NCBI GenBank assembly: GCA_023429365.1
Contig: JAEYVW010000047.1
Coordinates: 1 to 6,563, forward strand
Length of the DNA: 6,563 nt
Source of the DNA: Bacteroidota bacterium
GTDB taxonomy: Bacteria; Bacteroidota; Bacteroidia; Chitinophagales; Chitinophagaceae
Direction: 5' to 3'
In this document: positions 1 through 5,864 of the stretch, one piece after another
Layout of the letters: the number at the start of each line of letters is the position of its first letter
How positions within the stretch are numbered: the first letter of the stretch is position 1
Made by a program: the position numbers and the translations under genes
Notes under the pieces: model-generated
Told to the model about the DNA's origin: nothing
The model's input: the letters and a program-made list of their open reading frames with translations, nothing else
The model's database searches: none

Positions 1-374
1 GTGTGTTTAATTCAGGTATGCCACATCCGCGTGGCTACGGCACCAATGCAAGAGTGCTTGGAAAATATGTAAGAGAAGAAAATGTTCTCTCACTTGAAGA
101 AGCGATACGTAGAATGACATCACTGCCCGCGCAGAAATTCCAGTTGCAGGACCGTGGATTGTTACGTGAAGGGTATGCAGCCGATATCGTGATCTTTGAC
201 GATAAAGAAGTGAAGGATCTCGCAACTTTTGAAAAGCCGCATGCCTATTCAAAGGGGTTTCATTACGTGATCGTGAATGGCGTGCTTACTGTCGACAAGG
301 AAAAACACACGGGAGCCCGGGGCGGTAAAGCGTTATACGGCCCGGGATACACCGGTGAGAAGAAAGCTTTTTAA
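1..374 (+). CDS. N-acyl-D-amino-acid deacylase (D-aminoacylase), C-terminal fragment
   Basis: This is the C-terminal 123 codons of an amidohydrolase-superfamily enzyme that hydrolyses N-acyl-D-amino acids to a D-amino acid and a carboxylate. The gene enters from the left edge; whole codons begin at base 3 and the stop is TAA at 372-374. The GTG at 3 is an internal valine codon, not a start. Family hallmarks are the PHPRGYGT segment followed by RVLGKYVREENVLSLEEAIRRM, then TSLPAQKFQLQDRGLLREGYAADIVIFD, which is the usual return into the small beta-sandwich domain of D-aminoacylases and related amidohydrolases. The ending TFEKPHAYSKGFHYVIVNG and a late TGARGGKALYG also fit. The metal-binding residues and catalytic Asp expected for the family would lie upstream, outside the window. 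Which acyl or amino-acid side chain it prefers cannot be told from this part. It meets the DoxX gene tail to tail. Confidence 0.9.
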   Translation, partial: VFNSGMPHPRGYGTNARVLGKYVREENVLSLEEAIRRMTSLPAQKFQLQDRGLLREGYAADIVIFDDKEVKDLATFEKPHAYSKGFHYVIVNGVLTVDKEKHTGARGGKALYGPGYTGEKKAF

Positions 375-814
375 TGTCGCACCTTTTCGGGTTCATCTAC
401 TTTCACCGACAGCGGGCCATTTCCGGCGATCAGGAAATAGAAAAGCAGTAATAAAACTACCAGCGAGATCAACAGTTCGGAATATGGCTCAGCCATGCCA
501 CCGGGCCGGTTGATCAGGAACACTGCACCCAATAAGATCGGTATTTGCATGAGGCATGCAAAACGCGTCAAGACACCGAGTGCAATAAAAATACCGCCCA
601 TGATATGAGCGAATACCACCAGGTGCCCAATCAGGATGTAGCTGAACTCACCGAAAGATGTTTTGATAGACATGAGGGTTATGAGTTCACCCATGTTTCT
701 GAGAAAGTCAATGCCTTTGTAGATAAGAAAAATGCCCAGTGCTATACGTACGATATCCATCCAACGCGGGTGATGCCTGTCTCCCCAATACTCAAGGCGA
801 TGCAGGAGGTCCAT
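371..814 (-). CDS. DoxX-family integral membrane protein
   Basis: A 147-residue protein with four predicted membrane helices at about residues 20-37, 58-80, 85-101 and 112-130. This matches the length and topology of the DoxX family (small four-helix inner-membrane proteins, some linked to quinone or thiosulfate redox or to oxidative stress). Family-like features are the N-terminal amphipathic segment ending in RWMDIVRIALGIFLIYKGIDFL, a GHLVVFAHIMGGIFIALGVLTR stretch covering helix 2 and the following loop, and a short charged C-terminal tail. The substrate or partner is unknown. The ATG at 814 has no clear Shine-Dalgarno sequence. A TAACTTTA about 36 bases upstream resembles a Bacteroidota -7 box, but no convincing -33 element is at the right distance. 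It appears monocistronic; the next gene on its strand lies 371 bases upstream, and its stop overlaps that of the convergent deacylase gene. Confidence 0.85.
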   Translation of the reverse strand: MDLLHRLEYWGDRHHPRWMDIVRIALGIFLIYKGIDFLRNMGELITLMSIKTSFGEFSYILIGHLVVFAHIMGGIFIALGVLTRFACLMQIPILLGAVFLINRPGGMAEPYSELLISLVVLLLLFYFLIAGNGPLSVKVDEPEKVRH

Positions 815-890
815 ATTGTATAGTTTTAGTGAGAAAATTAAGAACTATCTTAAAGTTACGATTAATTCCAAATAGCTGACGGGAGTGTTT

Positions 891-950
891 TCGTTCAAAA
901 TCCCTTAGAGAAAGTTACCGGCTCAGAGCCGCTATGACAATAGCTAGATC
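891..950. repeat. Direct repeat copy A (partner at 1101-1160)
   Basis: Aligned without gaps to 1101-1160, 44 of 60 bases match by hand count. The shared part includes an identical 12-base run, CCTTAGAGAAAG (903-914), and TATGACA (933-939). This copy contains a perfect 6-bp inverted repeat with a one-base loop, CGGCTC-A-GAGCCG (919-931), which is not preserved in the other copy. The similarity lies between genes, so it is likely a non-coding intergenic repeat rather than a duplicated coding piece. Confidence 0.7.
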
Positions 951-1100
951 GCTTCCACTCCAAATGGATCGAGCGTAGCAAATCGCAAAAATCACGATAA
1001 AGACTTTAGGCAAACACCAACGCCACCCTGCTGTCACCCCGGGTGTTGCACCAACTAAAGCAACTCCTCTAAGAAAACCAGGCCCGGAGCCTTTCACTAT

Positions 1101-1160
1101 TTTTTCAAATTACCTTAGAGAAAGCTATCGGTTCCAGGTCGGTATGACACAAGCGAGTTC
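1101..1160. repeat. Direct repeat copy B (partner at 891-950)
   Basis: This copy lies exactly 210 bases after copy A in the same orientation. The identical 12-base core is at 1113-1124 and TATGACA at 1143-1149. The central section (1131-1140) is the most diverged, with about half the bases matching. It ends 26 bases before the stop codon of the serine hydrolase, on that gene's downstream side, so it could be transcribed as part of its 3' untranslated region. Confidence 0.7.
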
Positions 1161-1185
1161 GCCTACAGTAAAACCGTTTGCAGTT

Positions 1186-2760
1186 CTATTTCTTCTTAAT
1201 ACTTCTAATACGATACTCTTGTATTAGCGGAGGATTCTCAGGCGAAAGGGTAAAAAACACTTCGATATTCGCTTTCTCAGCTTCTATGATAAATCTTCCC
1301 CGCAACTGGTTAGATGGAACCATCTCCTTTACCGAAATGATCTTTCCTGCTTTTTCAAAAATATCCTTTGCCTCTTTGCGCAGGCTGTCGATCGGATTGT
1401 CAGGGAAAAAGTTCTCGGCAAATATTCCGCTTTGTTCGGCATTTGTCCAGGCAGGAAGTAACTTGACCAGTTCATTTTTTCTTTTCTCAAGTATCACGGA
1501 TGCCGGCAGTTTTGCGGGTTTAAGCCCTGCGATCTTCACCATGGTATCAAGGACCTGCAGGTTCACGCCACCAACACCCGCATAGGTACGGTTGGCAAAG
1601 GCCACCACCCCAATACCATAGTCCGGCATGATGCGCCACTGGCTTCCGAAACCGGGAAGGCCGCCACTGTGCGCAATATATTCGCGGCCTTCACAATCAA
1701 TCGTCCATCCCAAACCATAGGCATATGCTGATACCATAGCGCAGGTTCTTCCATCAGGAAATTTATACATCGGATTAAAACCATTAAACCGCCAGGGATG
1801 ATGCATCTCACGAACTGAACTTCTTTTGATAGGACCAGTCTCCTTTGCATTACTGGGTGGCCAGGCCGAAAGGTGAAAAGCCATATAACTGGAAAACTCT
1901 TCTACCGAACTGATCATACTTCCCATGGCGCCCCAGGACCCGTCCGGTGTATCATGCAACAGGGCTTCTTCATTCCATTTCTCATTGAGCCAGCGATACC
2001 CATGCGCCAGTTTTTCGGGAGCGATATTAGCATATTCCCATTCGGTTGTATGCATGCCAAGCGGTTTCCAGATATTATTTCTTATATAATCCTGGTAGCG
2101 CTGACCTGAAGCATTTGTAATAATTTTTCCCAGCAAAGCAAACCCGAGATTACTGTACTCATACTCGATGCCGGGCGGATTCGAGAAGATGATCTGCTTA
2201 CCAATAAACTCCATCAACTCCTTATCTGTATCTGCAAGCTGCCGGTCACCCCAGGGATTGTCTTCAGGAAATCCACCCCCATGTGTAAGCAGGTGACGTA
2301 CGGTAATGGGTGGGGAGTCGGATGTGGGATACTTTAAATTCTTTAACTCAGGGATAAACTTATAAGCTGGATCATCCAGGTCCAGTTTCCCATCATCACG
2401 TAGTTTTAAGATCGCCATCGCGGTGAAGCTCTTGCTCATGGAAGCTATCCTGAACAGTGAAGTAGATGTGACAGGTATTTTTTTCTCGATATCCGTATAG
2501 CCATAGTTGCCGGTATGCACAAGTTTCCCATCCACTACAATACCCCAGGCAAGACCGGGAAAATGATTGTCAGTAGCTGTTTTTCTAAACAGGTTATCTA
2601 TAACGGGAAACGCTTTCTTTATTTTTTCCAAACGGTCGGGATCAGTATAAACCGCTGGCTTGTAAGAGGGGTCAAACAAAATTGGCTGCTGCGCCAGTGA
2701 AGTAACGGTAAGCCAGAAAAAAGCAAAGAACATCGCGATAGTTAGACCAATTTTTCTCAT
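1186..2760 (-). CDS. Secreted serine hydrolase, beta-lactamase class C / PBP-like family
   Basis: A 524-residue exported protein. Residues 1-23 form a signal peptide (MRKIG, a hydrophobic core, and likely cleavage after SLA before QQP). The catalytic domain spans about residues 50-410 and carries all three active-site motifs of the class C beta-lactamase / DD-peptidase / esterase fold: SxxK as S107-M-S-K110, YxN as Y202-S-N204, and HSGG at 364-367 in the place of KTG. HSGG rather than KTG is common in the esterase/peptidase-like branch, so hydrolysis of a peptide, ester or cell-wall-related substrate is more likely than true beta-lactam resistance; the substrate cannot be told. Residues of about 413-524 form a C-terminal domain I do not recognise, rich in charged helices then strands. 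The gene lies 91 bases downstream of the response regulator on the same strand, so it may be read with the two-component operon or from its own weak promoter. No Shine-Dalgarno sequence is visible. Confidence 0.88.
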   Translation of the reverse strand: MRKIGLTIAMFFAFFWLTVTSLAQQPILFDPSYKPAVYTDPDRLEKIKKAFPVIDNLFRKTATDNHFPGLAWGIVVDGKLVHTGNYGYTDIEKKIPVTSTSLFRIASMSKSFTAMAILKLRDDGKLDLDDPAYKFIPELKNLKYPTSDSPPITVRHLLTHGGGFPEDNPWGDRQLADTDKELMEFIGKQIIFSNPPGIEYEYSNLGFALLGKIITNASGQRYQDYIRNNIWKPLGMHTTEWEYANIAPEKLAHGYRWLNEKWNEEALLHDTPDGSWGAMGSMISSVEEFSSYMAFHLSAWPPSNAKETGPIKRSSVREMHHPWRFNGFNPMYKFPDGRTCAMVSAYAYGLGWTIDCEGREYIAHSGGLPGFGSQWRIMPDYGIGVVAFANRTYAGVGGVNLQVLDTMVKIAGLKPAKLPASVILEKRKNELVKLLPAWTNAEQSGIFAENFFPDNPIDSLRKEAKDIFEKAGKIISVKEMVPSNQLRGRFIIEAEKANIEVFFTLSPENPPLIQEYRIRSIKKK

Positions 2761-2764
2761 AAAA

Positions 2765-2785
2765 CAGGATCGTTTTTTCAGGATC
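2765..2785. repeat. Tandem 7-base repeat just upstream of the serine hydrolase start
   Basis: CAGGATC occurs twice (2765-2771 and 2779-2785), separated by GTTTTTT, giving a 14-base period. It begins four bases before the start codon and ends directly beside the candidate -7 box, so it covers the expected leader. It may be chance or a small regulatory site. Confidence 0.5.
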
Positions 2786-2818
2786 TAAACTTACGCAATA
2801 ATCCAAAACCAGTGGAAA
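2786..2818 (-). promoter_or_regulatory. Weak candidate promoter of the serine hydrolase gene
   Basis: On the - strand, TAAGTTTA (2786-2793) resembles the Bacteroidota -7 element TAnnTTTG, and TTTC (2815-2818) lies 21 bases upstream in the place of the -33 TTTG. Both boxes carry one mismatch. If used, transcription would start about 20 bases before the ATG, within the tandem CAGGATC repeat. Confidence 0.25.
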
Positions 2819-2851
2819 TTTACAACCGCAATATTCAGTATCAGGTTGAAG

Positions 2852-3457
2852 CTACAACCCGTTTTTCATCAGGAAAACCAGGTGTGGAAAGCTGCTGATA
2901 TTATTCTTGGACAGCATGCGCCGGCGATGTGTTTTTACAGTCTCCACGCTTATTGATAATTTGCGGGCAATTTGTTTTGAAGAATTCCCCTGCGCAACCA
3001 ATCCCGCAATCTCTCTTTCTCTTTCCGTCAGGTCAAGTATTTTATGAGTGCCTGCTTTTTCTTTCTTTAAAATTTTATGAATAGCCATTTGAACCGCTAC
3101 CCGCAACTGCGTATCGTTATAGGGTTTTACCACGTACATGACCGGCTCTGTTTCAAAAGCCGATTCAAGTGTCACGGTGTCGGTGTAAGCCGTAAGAAAG
3201 ATGATCTCACAACCATACAGCTTTTTCAATCTGCCGGCGAGTTCTACTCCTTTTACATCGCCCTTGATATTTATATCACAAACGACAACTCCTGGCGGCT
3301 GCTCAGCTTCACGACTCAATCGCAAGGCCGAATCTGCATCTTTGGCAATCCCGATCACGATATAATCTTCTTCTTCAAGCATTTCACGTATGCTTTCCGC
3401 CGTTATCAATTCATCCTCTACCACCAACACTACATCTTTGTCGTTTGCCGTGATCAT
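2852..3457 (-). CDS. Response regulator, receiver plus LuxR-type helix-turn-helix
   Basis: A 201-residue cytoplasmic transcription factor. Residues about 8-126 are a receiver domain with the acidic pair E14-D15, phospho-acceptor D61 (in VVVCDINIKG), switch residue T89 (in IIFLTAY), aromatic Y108 and K111-P112. After a lysine-rich linker (about 129-138), residues about 140-201 form a LuxR/NarL-type DNA-binding domain: LTEREREIAGLVAQG followed by SSKQIARKLSISVETVKTH, the recognition helix region. All residues needed for phosphorylation-dependent control are present. The ATG overlaps the stop of the histidine kinase (ATGA, 4 bases), indicating translational coupling and making the kinase its partner. 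The receiver, with its INIKGDVKGVELA and FLTAYTD phrases, resembles those usually paired with HisKA_2 kinases. Targets are unknown; the nearby serine hydrolase, propeller gene and the operon itself are positional candidates. Confidence 0.93.
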   Translation of the reverse strand: MITANDKDVVLVVEDELITAESIREMLEEEDYIVIGIAKDADSALRLSREAEQPPGVVVCDINIKGDVKGVELAGRLKKLYGCEIIFLTAYTDTVTLESAFETEPVMYVVKPYNDTQLRVAVQMAIHKILKKEKAGTHKILDLTEREREIAGLVAQGNSSKQIARKLSISVETVKTHRRRMLSKNNISSFPHLVFLMKNGL

Positions 3458-5616
3458 GCCCTGATATTAATTTTAAATATTGTTCCTTTATCCTGTATCA
3501 CATTCAGTTCCCCATTCAACTGCGTCACGAGGGTATACACCAGTTTCATACCAAACGAGTCCGATTTGTTAAGGGTACCGTGCTCGGCCATACCTGAACC
3601 ATTATCACTCACTTTTAATTCGGTAGTTTTTTCATTGATCTCCCGGAGCGAAACGCTGATCAATGGCTCCCGAATACCATCGAATGCATGCTTGAAAGCA
3701 TTTGTCACCAACTCATTAACAATAAGTCCTATCGGTATGGCCTGGTCAATATCCATGGATTTTTTTGGCAACTCAACCATTGTATTTAAGTTCTCCACAC
3801 TGTAGCCGAAACTGTTTGCCAGGGAGATCGTAAGATTATGCAGATAATCTGATATATCCACCGCAGCCAGTTGATTGTCCATATACAATCGCTGGTGGAT
3901 CATTGCCATGGCATCTACCCTTGTCTTCCCCTCTTCAAGCGCCTGCCTTGCATTATCATCCTCGATCCGGTTCGATTGCAAACTCATCAGGCTCGAAACC
4001 ACCTGGAGATTATTTTTCACCCTGTGGTGCAATTCACGGATCAGTGTTTCGATCTGTTGATTTTTCTGTTTGAGTATGATGGCCTGTTGCCTTTTATTCC
4101 TATAAAACCTGAAAAGCAGGAGCAGCGAGCCCAACAACAGTATCAGACCACCGACCAAAAAGATCACCTGCCATGTTTTTTGCTGCAATGCTTTTTCCCG
4201 TACCAGTTTTTCCTTATTCATCAACGCAAGCTCTTTTTCTTTTTCCCTGGTCTTGAATCGGGTCTCCGCCTCATTGATCATATAAAAACGGGCGGCGGTG
4301 GTCATAGAATCTTTTAACTCGTAATACTGAAGCCGCGATTGCATGGCCAGTTTCTCATCACCCCTGGCCTGGTAGTATTCGGCAAGCTCTTTTTCAAAAA
4401 GAACCTGGTAGAAAAATATGGGATTGCTCCATAATTGTTTGCGTATGCTTGTGTAGGACTGGTCAGCACCCTCGATATCGCCCATCTTTATCTGTGTACG
4501 AAACAAGGCCAGGCTGGAGAGATGAAAACCCGGCGCGGCCGCTGCTATCGCTTTGCTATATTGTTTTATTGCGGCCTTAAGATCCCCTTCCTGTTCAGCC
4601 AGCCAGCCACCAGCATAATAAAAGGAAGGTATCGGAATTTCTTCTTTCTTATGGTATTGCCGGATCAACAGGCTGCTGCTGTCATAAATATGCTTTACTT
4701 TCTGTTTGTTGTTGCGAAATGTCTCATATTCTGCCAGGTCGCTCCAGACATAGGGCAGATAAGCATAATTATCGGTGTTTTTGTAATCTTTTACAATTTC
4801 TTCCTGGTAATAACAGGCATCACCCAGATTGGACAGTTGGAAATAAACCTGGCTGAGCTCGCGATAAAGTGAAGGCCGTGCACCCCGAAACCAAAAAGGT
4901 ACTCGCTCGTAAGGTTTATCCTTAACCGACGAAAATTCCGGGTGATCGATGATCTCCTGAAGCGATGTAAGCGTTTCAATGGATCGCACCCAATCCTTTT
5001 TGCCCGCAGCTTTTAAAAAACCAGCTTTATTATACCCGGCCATCATATCATCATGGCGGCTGGGTGTTGTTCGGGCCAGGCTGATGGCGGTGTCGAATAA
5101 TTTTTCAACCCTGTTTTCCGGCCAGTCATTCATCCTGCTGATCGCTTCAAGTGTAAGCAAAACACTATGATTAAAATTGTCCTTTTGTTGGCGGCAAAGT
5201 CGCCTGCCATATTCAGCCCAATAAATACAGCTGTCATTTTTACCAAGGTATGTATAGGATAAAGTGAGCTGAGTGACCGCATCACGGAAAAAAACAGACT
5301 CCTGGAGCGGTGTTCCTACCACGAGGTTGACAGATGTTAAGGAAAGGTCGGTCGCCAGGCGATATTCATTTTGCTGCAGTTTCAGAACTGACCAGAGATT
5401 GTAAAGTTTAAGCAGGTAGTCTTTGCGTCCGATAATTGATGATACTCGTATCGATTCGGAAAGAAGGCTGTCGCGTTTTTTTATGTCCCTGTTGCGGACA
5501 GCGAGCATTTCATCCACCACACGGATCACGTCCAGAGAGTCCGCCGCGCGGGGCGGTTGGGTATGGGCGGAGCATTCTATTGCCAGCAGGCAAAGGATTA
5601 AAAACAGTTCTCTCAT
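3454..5616 (-). CDS. TPR-containing sensor histidine kinase (HisKA_2/HATPase)
   Basis: A 720-residue membrane sensor kinase when started at the ATG at 5616. I chose that start because it opens straight into a signal peptide (MRELFLILCLLAIECSA, cleavage before HTQPP). An in-frame ATG at 5670 would add 18 polar residues in front and would sit almost on the candidate transcription start. Residues about 30-435 are helical and repeat-like, with a clear TPR-type unit (GGWLAEQEGDLKAAIKQYSK, about 337-356), and would be periplasmic. A charged coiled coil (about 447-480) leads to one membrane helix (482-504). The cytoplasmic part has the HisKA_2 H box ELHHRVKNNLQ with likely phospho-acceptor H531. The ATPase domain follows, with N box NELVTNAFKHA (N634, N639), DNGSG at 671-675 and a GMKL loop near 689. 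All catalytic motifs are intact. It is the first gene of the operon with the response regulator; the signal sensed is unknown. Confidence 0.92.
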   Translation of the reverse strand: MRELFLILCLLAIECSAHTQPPRAADSLDVIRVVDEMLAVRNRDIKKRDSLLSESIRVSSIIGRKDYLLKLYNLWSVLKLQQNEYRLATDLSLTSVNLVVGTPLQESVFFRDAVTQLTLSYTYLGKNDSCIYWAEYGRRLCRQQKDNFNHSVLLTLEAISRMNDWPENRVEKLFDTAISLARTTPSRHDDMMAGYNKAGFLKAAGKKDWVRSIETLTSLQEIIDHPEFSSVKDKPYERVPFWFRGARPSLYRELSQVYFQLSNLGDACYYQEEIVKDYKNTDNYAYLPYVWSDLAEYETFRNNKQKVKHIYDSSSLLIRQYHKKEEIPIPSFYYAGGWLAEQEGDLKAAIKQYSKAIAAAAPGFHLSSLALFRTQIKMGDIEGADQSYTSIRKQLWSNPIFFYQVLFEKELAEYYQARGDEKLAMQSRLQYYELKDSMTTAARFYMINEAETRFKTREKEKELALMNKEKLVREKALQQKTWQVIFLVGGLILLLGSLLLLFRFYRNKRQQAIILKQKNQQIETLIRELHHRVKNNLQVVSSLMSLQSNRIEDDNARQALEEGKTRVDAMAMIHQRLYMDNQLAAVDISDYLHNLTISLANSFGYSVENLNTMVELPKKSMDIDQAIPIGLIVNELVTNAFKHAFDGIREPLISVSLREINEKTTELKVSDNGSGMAEHGTLNKSDSFGMKLVYTLVTQLNGELNVIQDKGTIFKINIRA

Positions 5617-5666
5617 CTGGACGGTGGTTGTTCGAAAATTGCAATTTATGCCCTTTAGGTCAACAA

Positions 5667-5680
5667 TCATTAATTAATGA
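5667..5680. promoter_or_regulatory. 14-bp perfect palindrome at the kinase promoter
   Basis: TCATTAATTAATGA is its own reverse complement over 14 bases. It overlaps the last two bases of the candidate -7 box and covers the expected transcription start of the kinase operon, a position typical of an operator for a dimeric regulator. Its AT-rich composition makes chance occurrence possible, and no second copy was noticed in the window. Confidence 0.35.
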
Positions 5681-5713
5681 AAGGTATCTTAACTACAGAC
5701 CCTGCTAAACAAA
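5679..5713 (-). promoter_or_regulatory. Candidate promoter of the kinase-regulator operon
   Basis: On the - strand, TACCTTTC (5679-5686) matches TAnnTTTG except for the last base. Nineteen bases upstream lies TTTA (5706-5709), itself preceded by TTTG (5710-5713, 23-base spacing). This approximates the Bacteroidota -33/-7 pattern. Transcription would start near 5673, leaving a leader of about 55 bases before the ATG at 5616 and nearly none before the ATG at 5670. Confidence 0.4.
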
Positions 5714-5864
5714 TGAAATCGCGAGGCGGCAAAAAAACTCCCCGGTTCCTTAATAATGTATTATATTTAAATAACATCTGCCCCCATAGATTCCAGGTCA
5801 ATCCGCATTTTTTTGAAGGCCATCCTACCTGACGAGACAAGCATATTAAGCCCGCAATACCAAC

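Larger units (their letters stand above)
815..1185. other. Gene-free intergenic stretch with repeat-like content
   Basis: No convincing gene lies in these 371 bases between the serine hydrolase 3' end and the DoxX start. A 60-codon open frame on the - strand (915-1097) has no family resemblance, an unusual composition (many G, A, W and S residues in a patchwork), and one end inside a repeat copy, so I treat it as non-coding. The region holds two diverged direct repeats (891-950 and 1101-1160). Between them is a GC-richer block (about 1010-1090) with small inverted motifs such as GGTGTTGCACC. No intrinsic terminator with a stem followed by a T run was clear for either flanking gene. Confidence 0.7.

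Noticed and set aside
3..5. GTG at base 3 as the start of a short protein
   Set aside because: The encoded residues continue a conserved family segment that begins far upstream in complete D-aminoacylases, so this is an internal codon of a gene cut by the window edge.
545..823. A 92-codon + strand frame opposite the DoxX gene
   Set aside because: It is antisense to a well-supported membrane protein and its residues show no domain or membrane pattern.
915..1097. A 60-codon open frame on the - strand in the intergenic region
   Set aside because: It has no family resemblance or clear ribosome binding site. One end lies inside repeat copy A and its composition looks like translated repeat DNA, so I did not call it a gene.
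891..1160. Possible CRISPR array or insertion-sequence ends from the repeat pair
   Set aside because: There are only two diverged copies, in direct orientation, with a 150-base spacer and no transposase, target duplication or cas gene nearby.
1563..1850. A 95-codon - strand frame within the serine hydrolase gene in another reading frame
   Set aside because: It overlaps the catalytic region of the real gene, whose motifs are all in the other frame; there is no sign of a frameshift.
1186..2760. Calling the serine hydrolase an antibiotic-resistance beta-lactamase
   Set aside because: The SxxK and YxN motifs fit the fold, but the third motif is HSGG rather than KTG and the protein has an extra C-terminal domain, so a general serine hydrolase is the safer call.
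3077..3805. A 242-codon open frame on the + strand opposite the kinase-regulator junction
   Set aside because: It lies wholly antisense to two strongly supported genes, has no recognisable domain, and its composition is that of a reverse-strand shadow.
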